This document shows positions 25,431 through 34,801 of a stretch of 64,000 bases of DNA, one piece after another. The position numbers and the translations under genes were made by a program. Every line of letters begins with the position of its first letter. The stretch's first letter is position 1. The DNA lies in contig NZ_SRLC01000001.1 in assembly GCF_004765605.1 (NCBI RefSeq), positions 1,364,001-1,428,000 of the forward strand. The letters are read 5' to 3'. The notes beneath the pieces were generated by a model. It saw only the letters and a program-made list of their open reading frames with translations, had not been told where the DNA came from and searched no databases. The DNA is from Hymenobacter aquaticus (GTDB lineage Bacteria > Bacteroidota > Bacteroidia > Cytophagales > Hymenobacteraceae).

Positions 25431-27215
25431 TTACGCTTTTTTCAGCATCATGTTCCGGATGTAGCGCACCGGGGCGCTGCCGTAGCTGAGAAACTGCTCG
25501 TTGAAGGCCTTCAGGTTGAACTGGCTACCCTGCTCCTTTTTCAGCTCCTGGCGCAGGTCGTAGATTTCGGTGTAGCCGGTGAAGTAGCTGGCCAGCTGCA
25601 CCTGGCTCAGGGTGGCCCGCAGCCACTTGTTGGTAGCTTCCGACTTCTCCTGGAACCCGTCGCGCATCAGCTGGCTCACGATGCTGGCCTCGGAGGCGTT
25701 ATCAACCTGGATTTCGTGGTCGATGATGGCGTTGATGGTCACGCGCATATTCCATTTATCCCAAATTAACCATATCTCGTCGGTGTTGCCGCCGTAGCCG
25801 CTTTCCAGCATCATGCGCTCGGCGTACACGGCCCAGCCCTCAATCATGGCCCCATTACCGAAGATGGACTTGATGAGCGAGGGTGAGCGGTTGGCGTACA
25901 CCAGCTGGGTGTAGTGGCCCGGAATGGCCTCGTGAATGTTCAGAATCTGGAGCGTGTAGTCGTTGTACTCGCGCAGGTAGCTTTCCGATGCCGCGGCCGG
26001 CTGCCCGTCGAGCGGCTCCACGTTGTAGTAGGTGTCGGCCGCCTTGTCGTAGGGCCCGGGCGCCGACACGGAGGCCCCGGCCCCGCTGCCGCGCATGTAG
26101 AGCGGGGTTTCGCGCACCACCAGCGGCTTGGTCGGGTCCTGGGTTAGCAGCTTCTGGTCGTTCACGAACCTGACCAGGGTCGGAATCTGGGCCTTCACGG
26201 CCGCCACGAAGCCGGCCGGGGTGGCGTGCTTATCCGAGAGCCGGGCAATGACCTGCTTTACGGCCGCCAGCGAGTCGGTGGGCAGGGGCTGGCCGGCAAA
26301 GTACTTGGGCCAGAGGCGGGCGGCGCGGGTTTTCATGTCGCGCAGCAGCTCCTGCTTGTGGGCCAGGGCCTTGCGGTACACCTGGTCGGCGGAGTACGTG
26401 CTCTGAATGTCGTAGGAGAACTTCCGGTCGTAGAGGGCTTTGCCCAGGCGGAAGCTGCGGAACTTACCGGCCGGCAGCACCTCGTTCTGCAGAAAGGCAA
26501 TGTAGTTCTGCAGCACCAGCCTGGTGGTGGCTACCCGGTCCTGGAAGTCCTTTTTCTCCCGCGCCGAAAGGCCCGAGCGGCCGAGCGAGTCGAGCAGTGC
26601 CGGGCCAAACACCTCCAGGGCGCCTTTGTTCTGCCGGATGGCCAGCTCGGTGTGCTCCCGGGTGGGGTTTTGGATGTTGTCCTCGGCGGCGGCGTAGTAG
26701 TCGGCCGCGCGGGATATTTTCAGGGAAATACTGCGCAGACGGCGGTCCAGGGGCTGGTAGCGGCCATTCAGAATCTCGGCCACCGACCCGCCCAGGTTGT
26801 AGTTGGCCGGGTTCCACTGCCAGTCGCGCAGGGTGTCGGCGTACCAGCGGGAGCTGTTCAGGTAGTTTTCAATCAGCCGGAAGTCGGTCTGGTTGTTCAC
26901 CGACAGCTCGGCCACCGGAAACGTGGCCAGCTGCTGGCGCACCCGGGTCTGGGCGGCAGCTTCGGTCTGGCGGCGGCCGGCGTTGGGCACCACCAGCAGC
27001 GAGTCGTAGCGGTGGTAGCCCTGGCTGCTGGCCCACTCGGGGTTGTAGTACCAGAGCGAGTCGATAAACTGGGTTTTGAACCGCTCGAAGTTGCTGTCGG
27101 GCGTGGGTACGTCGGCCGTGCCGGCGTGCTGCTCGGGGCCGCAGCTGCCCAGCCACAGGGCCGTAGCGCAGCCCGCCGCTACTGCCAGCAGCCGGGGGGT
27201 AGAGGTGTTGGTCAT
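25431..27215 (-). CDS. DUF885 lipoprotein, putative metallopeptidase
   Basis: Encodes 594 residues from the ATG at 27215, chosen for the lipoprotein signal (LLAVAAGCATALWLGSC). DUF885 members have a helical zinc-peptidase-like fold; here the motif HEAIPGHY (His428 to Tyr435) fits HExxxGH-type metal binding, with a downstream Glu in EGWAVYAERMML. The family is about 550-620 residues, so it is full length. It is probably a periplasmic or outer-membrane-linked peptidase; the substrate is unknown. It is monocistronic, with a terminator 24 bp downstream. Confidence 0.9.
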   Translation of the reverse strand: MTNTSTPRLLAVAAGCATALWLGSCGPEQHAGTADVPTPDSNFERFKTQFIDSLWYYNPEWASSQGYHRYDSLLVVPNAGRRQTEAAAQTRVRQQLATFPVAELSVNNQTDFRLIENYLNSSRWYADTLRDWQWNPANYNLGGSVAEILNGRYQPLDRRLRSISLKISRAADYYAAAEDNIQNPTREHTELAIRQNKGALEVFGPALLDSLGRSGLSAREKKDFQDRVATTRLVLQNYIAFLQNEVLPAGKFRSFRLGKALYDRKFSYDIQSTYSADQVYRKALAHKQELLRDMKTRAARLWPKYFAGQPLPTDSLAAVKQVIARLSDKHATPAGFVAAVKAQIPTLVRFVNDQKLLTQDPTKPLVVRETPLYMRGSGAGASVSAPGPYDKAADTYYNVEPLDGQPAAASESYLREYNDYTLQILNIHEAIPGHYTQLVYANRSPSLIKSIFGNGAMIEGWAVYAERMMLESGYGGNTDEIWLIWDKWNMRVTINAIIDHEIQVDNASEASIVSQLMRDGFQEKSEATNKWLRATLSQVQLASYFTGYTEIYDLRQELKKEQGSQFNLKAFNEQFLSYGSAPVRYIRNMMLKKA

Positions 27216-27302
27216 GAAGAAAGTAGAGTAGGACAAAAAGGACAGGCAAGGTAGCCCACAACGCCCCTATTTCCGCCATGCCCGGCCCGGACGGCCGCAA
27301 AA

Positions 27303-27330
27303 GGCCCGGCGCGTTTCCGCCGCCGGGCCC
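27303..27330. terminator. Possible terminator hairpin
   Basis: GGCCCGGCG pairs with CGCCGGGCC across a short loop, 33 bp after the KAS III stop on the minus strand. No clear U run follows, so termination is only likely. Confidence 0.45.
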
Positions 27331-27362
27331 TGTTTACTTACAACCGCTACTGAATCAGCAAA

Positions 27363-28436
27363 TTAATACTGATATACCACAGCGTTAATATTCATCCCCG
27401 CCCCTACCGAGGCAAAAACGACGGTGTCGCCGGGGGCAATGTGCTGGCCGGGCAGCTGGCCTTTTTGCAGCAGATCGAGCAGCGTGGGGATGGTGGCTAC
27501 CGAGCTGTTGCCCAGCCAGCCAATGGTCATCGGCATCAGCTCCAGATCGGGGCTGCCCGCGTCGTAGAGCTTGAAGAGGCGCTCCAGAATGGCAATGTCC
27601 ATCTTCTCGTTGGCCTGGTGAATCAGCACCTTGCGCACCTGCGACAACGGCACCCGGGCCTTGTCCAGCGCCGTTTTGACCACCAGCGGCACCTGCTGCA
27701 ACGCAAACTCGTAGAGGCGGCGGCCGTTCATTTTCATAAACCGGTCGGGGCCGGCGGCTTCCGCGGGCTCATACGACGGGCCCATGCTCAGCAGCTCGGC
27801 GTAGTCGACGGCGTGGGTTTGGGTGTGGTGGGCCAGAATGCCGCGCGGGCCGCCGTCGGGGCTGGCTTCCAGAATCACGGCGCCGCTGCCGTCGCTGTAG
27901 AGCATCGTGTCCCGGTCGTGGGCATCGACCACCCGCGAGAGGGTTTCGGTGCCGATGATGAGGCAGCGCCGCGCGTCGCCCGAGCGGATGTAGTAGTTGG
28001 CCTGAATCACGGCTTCCAGCCAGCCGGGGCAGCCAAAGGCCATGTCGTAGGCCACGCAGTTGGGGTTGCGAATACCCAGGCCGGCCTTGATGCGCGAGGC
28101 CAGGCTGGGCACCAGATCTACCCGGTTGCTGCCGGCCGTTACGTCCCCAAAATTATGGGCGACAATCAGGTAATCAAGCGTTTCGGGGTCGATGCCGGAG
28201 CTGGCCAGGGCATTGGCCGCCGCCGCCAGGCCCAGGTCGGAAGCCCGCTGGTCGAGCCGGGCGTAGCGCCGCTCCTGGATGCCGGTAATGGCCTGGAAGC
28301 GGTCCAGCACCGCCGCGGGCTCCTGGGTAATGAAGGTACCTTCCTTGGTGAAAAACCGGGCCGAGAAGAAGTCTTCGTTCCGAACGACGATGTCAGGGAT
28401 GTAGCTGCCGGTAGCCGTGATGATGGACTGGATCAT
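27363..28436 (-). CDS. Second 3-oxoacyl-ACP synthase III (KAS III) family enzyme
   Basis: Encodes 357 residues of the thiolase fold with an intact KAS III triad: Cys in YDMAFGCPGWLEAV, His in KVLIHQANEKMD and Asn in IGWLGNSSVATIPTLL. It differs from the housekeeping FabH at 53429, which sits in the plsX operon; this one has an insertion (RNEDFFSARFFTKEGTFI) and the AHNFGDV segment seen in a second Bacteroidota KAS III branch. It condenses an acyl starter with malonyl-ACP or a similar unit. The gene stands alone, downstream of the multi-PAS kinase. Confidence 0.88.
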   Translation of the reverse strand: MIQSIITATGSYIPDIVVRNEDFFSARFFTKEGTFITQEPAAVLDRFQAITGIQERRYARLDQRASDLGLAAAANALASSGIDPETLDYLIVAHNFGDVTAGSNRVDLVPSLASRIKAGLGIRNPNCVAYDMAFGCPGWLEAVIQANYYIRSGDARRCLIIGTETLSRVVDAHDRDTMLYSDGSGAVILEASPDGGPRGILAHHTQTHAVDYAELLSMGPSYEPAEAAGPDRFMKMNGRRLYEFALQQVPLVVKTALDKARVPLSQVRKVLIHQANEKMDIAILERLFKLYDAGSPDLELMPMTIGWLGNSSVATIPTLLDLLQKGQLPGQHIAPGDTVVFASVGAGMNINAVVYQY

Positions 28437-28626
28437 AAAAAAGCAGGGAATACAGGCTGCCAGGGGAGCGAGTCAGGCGCTGGTGAAAGGGCAAGGTAGC
28501 GCGCGACGGGCAAACTCAGCCGTATTTATTTCCCGGCGCCGGCGCCGGCGGCCGGGCCCCGCTGGCCGGCCCCGGCAGTTGGCGGCTACAAAACAGGCGG
28601 TTACCCCCGACCCGGCCCGGGCGAGG

Positions 28627-31600
28627 CTACCGGGGAAAATACGCCGAGAAAGTTGAGCCCACGCCCAGCTCGCTGGCCAGGGTGATTCGGCCGCCGACAT
28701 TTTCCAGCATGCGCCGAACCATGTACAACCCAATACCCGAGCCCTCGACGTGGGTGTGCAGGCGCTGGAACATGGCAAACACCTGCTCCTGCTGGCGCAG
28801 GTTGATACCCAGCCCGTTGTCGTGCACTTCCAGCACCACGAAAGCCTCTTCCAGCCGCGTCCGGACCCGGATGCGGGGCGGCCGGTCGGGGTGGTGGTAC
28901 TTCAGCGCGTTGCTCAGCAGGTTGTAGACCACGGAGCGCAGGTTTTTCTCGGAGAAAAGCAGGGGCGGACAGTTGCGCACGTCCACGTCGAAGTGGCCGT
29001 TGGTTTGGCGCAGCAGCGGGGCCAGATCCAGGCGCACGTCTTCGATAACGGCAGCCAGCTGCACCTGCGTCACGGGCGGGTCGTGCTCCTTCTGCAGCCG
29101 CGACACGGCCGTCAGGTGCTCGATGGTGCGCTTGAAGCGGTCCACGGAGTGGTGCATCAGGTCCAGGATATACGCTACTTCGCCTTCTTCGGCCGCCGGC
29201 CGCAGCTCGCGCTGCAACATTTCCACCAGGCCCTCGATGTTGGTAATGGGCGCTTTCAGGTCGTGGGAGGCCGTGTAAATGAAGTTGTCCAGGTCGACGT
29301 TGGTGCGCGTGAGCTGCTCGTTAGTGGTGTGCAGCTCCTGGGCCAGGGCCAGGGCCTGCTGGGCGCTGGTTTCGGCCCGCTGCCGGGCTTCCACCTGCTC
29401 GGTCACGTCCGACACGAGGGTGTAGAAGCCGACCACCGCGCCCTGCCGCACGTCGGGAATGTAGCTGGTGCGGATGTATTTGGTGAAGCCGGCGCGGTAG
29501 GGCATCCGGGCCTCAAAGTCGAGCCGCTCGCCGGCCAGGGCCCGCTCAATGTAGGGCCGGGCATTCTCGAAGGCCTGCTCGCCCACCACCGCCCGCACGT
29601 GGCGGCCCAGCAGCTCCTCGGGTTTCTGGTCGAACCACGCCTCGTAGGCCTGGTTGGCGAAGCGGTATTTGTACTCGTGGTCGAGGTAGCCGATCAGCAC
29701 GGGCAGCGCGTCGGTGAGCAGGCGCAGCTGCTGGGCGCTGGCCTCGCTGGCCCGGCGGGCGCGCACCTGCTCGGTGACCTCGAAAGCAAAGACCAGCACG
29801 CCGTCGATGTGGCCCTGCTCGTCGCGCCGGGCCTGCTGAATGTAGTTGAAGTACCGGTCTTCCAGCTCCCCGTCGGGGCCGGTCAGGGGCACCAGGATGG
29901 CCGATTCTTCGTGGGTGATGCCCGTCTCGTAGATTTCCCGGAACACCGCCATAACCGAGTGCTGGGCCAGCTCGGGCATGGCTTCCAGAAAGCGGCGGCC
30001 CAACAGCGGCCGGTCGGGCAGCAGGCGCTGGTAGGCTGGGTTCACCAGCTCAAACACCAGCTCGGGGCCAGCCAGAATGCAGATGGCCGCCGGCGCCTCC
30101 ATAAACAGGCGCTGCAGCCGCTCCCGCTCCGCCTCGCGCTGCAGCCGGGCCAGCACCTGCTCGGTGACGTCGTAGGCAAACACCGAAATGCCGGCAATCT
30201 GGCCGTTTTCGCGGTAGGCCTGGTAGGTAAAGTTAAAGTAGCCGGACCGGTCGGGCTGGCCGGCTTCCCCGGCCCAGGACAGGGGCATTTCGGCGCCCAC
30301 GAAGGTTTCGCCGGTTTGGTACACGGTGTCGAGCACGGCGCGCAGGCCCAGGGCTTCGGCTTCGGGTATGGCTTCGGCGAGGTCGAGGCCCACTAGGCGG
30401 CGGTCCGGGAACAGGCGCTGGTAGGCGGGGTTGACGTACTCAATATGATGATCGGGCGTGCGCAGCAGCTGAATCAGGGCCGGCGTTTGCTCGAACACCT
30501 GGTAGAACGTTTCGCGCTCCTGGGCCTGGCGCCGGGTGGCGGCCAGCACTTCGCCCTTTAGCAGCTCGGCCCGCTGCCGGGCCAGCACTTTGTCCGTCAC
30601 GTCCAGAATAAAGGCCAAAATGCCCTGGCTGCCCCCCTGCTCATCGAGCAGCGGCTGATAGATAAAGTCGATGTAGCGCAGCGGCGCCTGCCCCGAGGCA
30701 GGGTCGGTCAGCCGAAGGGGCATCTCGGTCCCGGTGAAGGCCTGGCCGGTCTGGTACACCTGGTCGAGCAGGCGGGTAAAGCCCTGCGCCGCCACCTCGG
30801 GCAGCACCTGGGCCACGGGCTGCCCCAGCTGGGCCCGTCCGCCCACCAGGTTCTGGTAGGCATCGTTGAAGAAGCCGTAGCGATGCTCAGCCCCGTTCAG
30901 GGTGGCAATGCTGGCGGGCACCTGCCCCAAAATTTGGCGCAGGGCCTGCTGCTGGGTTTGGAGCTGGGCCCGCTGCCGCTCGGTTTTGCCCAGGGCCGCG
31001 TGCAGCTGCTCGGTACGCTCCTGCACGCGGGCCTCCAGCTCCTGGTTGAGCTGCTCGATGCGGCGCTGGACCTGCACGTGCTCCGACACGTCGAAGGCAA
31101 AGACCAGCACGCCGTCGATGTGTCCATCGGCGGCCATTCGGGCCTGAAAGATGTAGTTGAAGTAAAAATCCTCGAGCGGCCCCCCTTCCGTGCGGGCCAG
31201 ACGCACGAGTACGTGCTGGTCGATGTGGGTACCCCCGGTGGCGTACACGCGCCGCAGGGTGTCGACGATGGCGTGGCCGGCCAGTTCGGGCAGGGCTTCC
31301 AGTAGGGGCTGCCCCAGCAGCTGGCGGTGGGCAAACAGGTGCTCGTAGCCGGGGTTCACCAGCTCGTAGGTCAGCTCGGGGCCGCTGAGAATGCAGATGG
31401 CCGCCGGGGCCTGCATAAACAGGCGCTGGAGGTTGTTGCGCTGGGCTTCGGCCTCTGCCTGGGCCTGGCGCAGCGTGTCGTTGAGTTGCCGCAGCTGCTG
31501 CTGGGTGCGGGTCAGCTCGGCATTGCTCACCAGGTACTCCGCATTGGCGGCCTGAATTTCCTCGTTGGTAGCCGTCAGCTCCTGGTTCAGGTCCTGCACC

Positions 31601-32436
31601 TGCAGCCGGGCCAGCACCTGCTGGGTGACGTCGGTGGCCACCACTAGGATGCCGCTGATGGTGCCCTGGGCGTCGTGCTGGGGCTGGTAAACAAAGTTGA
31701 AGTAAATCGTTTCCAGCTGCCCGTGCCGCCGCAGCTGCACGCCCAGCTCGGTGCCCACGTAGGGCTGGCCCGTGCGCAGCACCCCATCCAGCAGCTCCTG
31801 GATGCCCTGGCCCTGCAGCTCGGGCAGGGCCAGCAGCAACGGGCGGTCCAGCACCTGCTCCTGGGTGCGGGCCCAGATTTCGCACATCGACGGGTTGGCC
31901 AGCGTGATGTGGTAAGTAGGGCCTTCGAGCAGGGCAATGGCGACCGGGGCCTGGTGAAACACTTCCTGCAGCTGCCGGCGCTGGTCTTCGGCCGCCGTCT
32001 GCAGCAGCAGCAGCTGCACCTGGGCCTGGCGCAGAGCCTCCTCTACCGGCGTGCGGGGCTGGTCGCCGGTGTCGGTGAAGCTTACCAGCAGCTGGTTGCC
32101 GCTACGCCGGGCCGCCAGCCGGAAGTAGTTGTCGAGGCCGTCGTGCTGGTAGTACATGTCGTAGTGCCCGGGCTGGCCGGCCAGAAACGTGTCGCGGTAG
32201 AAGGCGAAGATACCCGCTCCCTCCGCGTTGGGGTACAGAGTCAGGAAGGTGGCCGTGGGGCGCTCGGGCAGCAGCAGCATGCGCTGGGCCGCCGGATTCA
32301 GGCGCACGTAGGCCAGGTCGATAATCGTGGCCGGCTCGTGGGAAGCATAAATCGGCTCGAAAAGAATAATGCCGGTCAGGGAAAGCTCCAGCAGATCCTG
32401 CAGCAGTTGGTCGGAATCGGGGGCGGTGGAATTCAT
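28627..32436 (-). CDS. Seven-PAS sensor histidine kinase
   Basis: Encodes 1269 residues from the ATG at 32436 (an ATG at 32508 would add a Cys/Arg-rich 24). No membrane span is visible, so it is a cytosolic sensor. Seven PAS-like units follow one another (about residues 10-125, 155-280, 345-470, 520-640, 665-790, 800-920, 930-1045), with coiled coils near 280-345 and 470-515. Units 3 and 6 are near-copies: both read RLFM-x-APAAICIL-x-GPEL and both end GHIDGVLVFAF. The kinase has the H box YTASHDLKAP (His1058), N box NLLSNALKYHH and G boxes DNGLGI and GSGIGLY. No response regulator is adjacent. Confidence 0.92.
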   Translation of the reverse strand: MNSTAPDSDQLLQDLLELSLTGIILFEPIYASHEPATIIDLAYVRLNPAAQRMLLLPERPTATFLTLYPNAEGAGIFAFYRDTFLAGQPGHYDMYYQHDGLDNYFRLAARRSGNQLLVSFTDTGDQPRTPVEEALRQAQVQLLLLQTAAEDQRRQLQEVFHQAPVAIALLEGPTYHITLANPSMCEIWARTQEQVLDRPLLLALPELQGQGIQELLDGVLRTGQPYVGTELGVQLRRHGQLETIYFNFVYQPQHDAQGTISGILVVATDVTQQVLARLQVQDLNQELTATNEEIQAANAEYLVSNAELTRTQQQLRQLNDTLRQAQAEAEAQRNNLQRLFMQAPAAICILSGPELTYELVNPGYEHLFAHRQLLGQPLLEALPELAGHAIVDTLRRVYATGGTHIDQHVLVRLARTEGGPLEDFYFNYIFQARMAADGHIDGVLVFAFDVSEHVQVQRRIEQLNQELEARVQERTEQLHAALGKTERQRAQLQTQQQALRQILGQVPASIATLNGAEHRYGFFNDAYQNLVGGRAQLGQPVAQVLPEVAAQGFTRLLDQVYQTGQAFTGTEMPLRLTDPASGQAPLRYIDFIYQPLLDEQGGSQGILAFILDVTDKVLARQRAELLKGEVLAATRRQAQERETFYQVFEQTPALIQLLRTPDHHIEYVNPAYQRLFPDRRLVGLDLAEAIPEAEALGLRAVLDTVYQTGETFVGAEMPLSWAGEAGQPDRSGYFNFTYQAYRENGQIAGISVFAYDVTEQVLARLQREAERERLQRLFMEAPAAICILAGPELVFELVNPAYQRLLPDRPLLGRRFLEAMPELAQHSVMAVFREIYETGITHEESAILVPLTGPDGELEDRYFNYIQQARRDEQGHIDGVLVFAFEVTEQVRARRASEASAQQLRLLTDALPVLIGYLDHEYKYRFANQAYEAWFDQKPEELLGRHVRAVVGEQAFENARPYIERALAGERLDFEARMPYRAGFTKYIRTSYIPDVRQGAVVGFYTLVSDVTEQVEARQRAETSAQQALALAQELHTTNEQLTRTNVDLDNFIYTASHDLKAPITNIEGLVEMLQRELRPAAEEGEVAYILDLMHHSVDRFKRTIEHLTAVSRLQKEHDPPVTQVQLAAVIEDVRLDLAPLLRQTNGHFDVDVRNCPPLLFSEKNLRSVVYNLLSNALKYHHPDRPPRIRVRTRLEEAFVVLEVHDNGLGINLRQQEQVFAMFQRLHTHVEGSGIGLYMVRRMLENVGGRITLASELGVGSTFSAYFPR

Positions 32437-32620
32437 GCGGGCAGGCGGGCAGCAACGGGAAGCAAAAAGCCGGAACAACGAGCGGCTCAGCAGCACGCTT
32501 TCATTCAAGTAACGAAGATGGGAGTAAAACGATGAAAACCCGTTGGCAGCGCCACGGGCTTTCCCGCCCGTCGGTTGGGCGGGGCTGGAATCGGGGGCCG
32601 ATATCTGCTACCTTCGCCTT

Positions 32621-34066
32621 ATGCCACGTCTTCTGTTTGTGTTTTCCGCCGCCCTGCTGGCCTGCTCGCAGCAATCCGAAACCACCCGCCCCCCCCTGCC
32701 CGCCGGGCCGCCGGCCATTCCGGTCCAGAGCAGCCGCCCGGCCCAGGCTGGGGCGGGCGTAATCGAGACCTTCGAGGCGGGCGGCAAAGGCGCCTACTCC
32801 ACCGCCGATGAAACCCTGGCCACCGGCAGCTGGCACTTCGAGGACGCGCTGATCGGCTCGTCGGACCAGGACCACAAAAACGGGCAGCACGCCGCCCGCC
32901 TGCGCAACCAGGGCCGCCTGCGCATGAATTTCGACGCCCCGGCCGGGGTGCGCAGCATCCGCATCAGCGCCGCGGCCTACGGCGACGACGCGGCCAGCAC
33001 CTGGGAGCTGTGGGGCAGCCTCGACGGGGGCCGCACGTTTCGCCGCATCGGGCAGCCGGTGCGCACCCAGGGGCCGCGCCTGGCGGTGAACACCTTCGCC
33101 GGGGGCACCACCGACAAGCTGCGGCTGGAAATCCGCAAGACTGGCGGCAGCGGCCGGCTTAACATCGACGACATCCGGCTCGAAACCACGGCGGCCGGCG
33201 TAGCTAGTCCTGCGGGTGCCGCGCCCGTGGTGAGCGGCGGCAACCCGCCCGGCCCGGGCACGTCGTTGCCGCCGGCTACCACCCGCCAGGCCACGGCCGT
33301 CGTCACCAGCCGCGACGATAATATGGCCCTGGGCAACCCCAGCGGGGCGACCAGCAGCCTGAGCAGCCCCACGAACTACCTGCTGGTCAAGCCCCAGTTT
33401 ACCATCGGCTACAACGCCAACCGCGGCACGCCGACCTGGGTGAGCTGGCACCTGAACCGCGCCTGGATGGGCTCGGCGCCCCGGCAGGACGACTTCCGGC
33501 CCGACCCGGCCCTGCCCCGCGAGTTTTACCAGGTCACGATGCGCAGCTACGCCGGCTCGGGCTTCGACAAGGGCCACAACTGCCCCTCGGCCGACCGCAC
33601 CGCCGACCTGGACGACAACTCGGCCACGTTTCTGATGAGCAACATGATTCCGCAGGCGCCCAACAACAACCAGCGCACCTGGAGCAGCCTCGAGGAATGG
33701 GGCCGCACCCAGGTGAGCCGGGGCCAGGAAATCTACGTCATCATGGGCAGCTACGGCAAGGGCGGCACCGGGGCCAAAGGCTTCATGACCACCCTCGACG
33801 GCGGCCACGTGACGGTGCCGGCCCGGGTGTGGAAGGTGCTGGTAATCCTGCCCGAGGGCTCGGACGATATTAACCGCATTGCCACCCAGGCCCGCATCCT
33901 GGCCATCGACACGCCCAACGACAACGCGGTAAGCCCCGACTGGAGCCAGTACCGCGTGTCGGTCGACGCCATTGAAAACGCCACCGGCCTGGATTTGCTC
34001 AGCAAGCTCCCCCTGGACGTGCAGGCCCGCCTGGAAGCCCAGGTAGACAAGGGCCCGACGCGGTAA
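32621..34066 (+). CDS. Secreted DNA/RNA non-specific endonuclease lipoprotein
   Basis: Encodes 481 residues from the ATG at 32621. A lipoprotein signal ends SAALLAC. Residues about 45-200 form a beta-rich domain (SWHFEDALIGSSDQDHKNGQ, IRISAAAYGDD, GRLNIDDIRLE) like carbohydrate-binding jelly rolls. The C-terminal NUC domain has the His-metal motif as DKGHNCPSADRT (general base His319; DRGH in Serratia nuclease and NucA) and the metal Asn in NMIPQAPNNNQRTW. It should degrade DNA and RNA outside the cell or in the periplasm. It is divergent from the PAS kinase, and the next gene starts 5 bp after its stop. Confidence 0.92.
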   Translation: MPRLLFVFSAALLACSQQSETTRPPLPAGPPAIPVQSSRPAQAGAGVIETFEAGGKGAYSTADETLATGSWHFEDALIGSSDQDHKNGQHAARLRNQGRLRMNFDAPAGVRSIRISAAAYGDDAASTWELWGSLDGGRTFRRIGQPVRTQGPRLAVNTFAGGTTDKLRLEIRKTGGSGRLNIDDIRLETTAAGVASPAGAAPVVSGGNPPGPGTSLPPATTRQATAVVTSRDDNMALGNPSGATSSLSSPTNYLLVKPQFTIGYNANRGTPTWVSWHLNRAWMGSAPRQDDFRPDPALPREFYQVTMRSYAGSGFDKGHNCPSADRTADLDDNSATFLMSNMIPQAPNNNQRTWSSLEEWGRTQVSRGQEIYVIMGSYGKGGTGAKGFMTTLDGGHVTVPARVWKVLVILPEGSDDINRIATQARILAIDTPNDNAVSPDWSQYRVSVDAIENATGLDLLSKLPLDVQARLEAQVDKGPTR

Positions 34067-34071
34067 GCTGG

Positions 34072-34758
34072 ATGCAGGAACGCTACTTGTTTCCCGAAAC
34101 TGAAACCCTGCCCCGGCCCGAACAACTGGCGGGCTTACTGCGGGAGTATCGGGAAGTGGGCATCAGGTACACAGCCCTGCCCCAGGGCTACCTGGACGCG
34201 CTTTCTGGAACGCTGGAGAATCATACCATTCAGGACCGGAATTCCCGGCTTGGCGGAGTCATTGTCATCATTCCGGCCGTTTCCACTGCCAGCATTCTGG
34301 CCCGAAAAGATGCTGTTTACGCCTGCGCTAAGGTATTCCGGCAACAGGCGTTTCAGTTGATGAATCCGCTGCTCGAAGCCTTGGCCATTCCCCCGGATAA
34401 GCGGAACGACTGGCGGGAGTTGATGCAAACCAAAATGGCCCACATCCGGCGCGGGCAAGCCAGAGGGCAACTCGGTGCCGAATGGACCTATTTCCTGCAC
34501 GGCTTCGAGTGCCGGTTTGAGAATGGGAAGACTGGTCAGGTAGTCGAAGTCATTATCAATAACTGTCCGGAATTCGGGTGCCTGGATGCCTGGTTTTTCC
34601 TGCAGTACATCAATACCACCGAGCAGTTTGCCGGGCTGCGCGAGTGGCTGGGTAACGAGTATGAAAACGCCAAAAAGGTGCTTACCATTCTGGCGAGGCA
34701 GGATGTACTGAAGCACTACGGTTCAGCCCGTGATGATAGAAACCTATTTGCCGACTAA
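34072..34758 (+). CDS. Hypothetical protein coupled to the nuclease gene
   Basis: Encodes 228 residues, cytosolic by lack of a signal. Starts 5 bp after the nuclease stop, so it is surely co-transcribed with it. Base composition is slightly less GC-rich than the nuclease. The segment FLHGFECRFENGKTGQVVEV with a later GCLDAWFF recalls short domains of immunity-like DUF6896 proteins, but that is a weak eye match. The gene order, effector then small cytosolic protein, is that of toxin-immunity pairs; alternatively it is an unrelated hitchhiker. Confidence 0.7.
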   Translation: MQERYLFPETETLPRPEQLAGLLREYREVGIRYTALPQGYLDALSGTLENHTIQDRNSRLGGVIVIIPAVSTASILARKDAVYACAKVFRQQAFQLMNPLLEALAIPPDKRNDWRELMQTKMAHIRRGQARGQLGAEWTYFLHGFECRFENGKTGQVVEVIINNCPEFGCLDAWFFLQYINTTEQFAGLREWLGNEYENAKKVLTILARQDVLKHYGSARDDRNLFAD

Positions 34759-34801
34759 AACCGGCGTGGGACGCTGCCAGGCGCCTGCACGGCTGGCCGC
34801 A

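Noticed and set aside
20144..32436. H-NOX and multi-PAS kinase as one two-part sensor
   Set aside because: They are 8 kb apart with many unrelated genes between; no evidence for pairing beyond both being cytosolic sensors.
32437..32508. Upstream ATG of the PAS kinase
   Set aside because: It would add a Cys/Arg-rich stretch unlike a sensor N-terminus; kept as an alternative start only.
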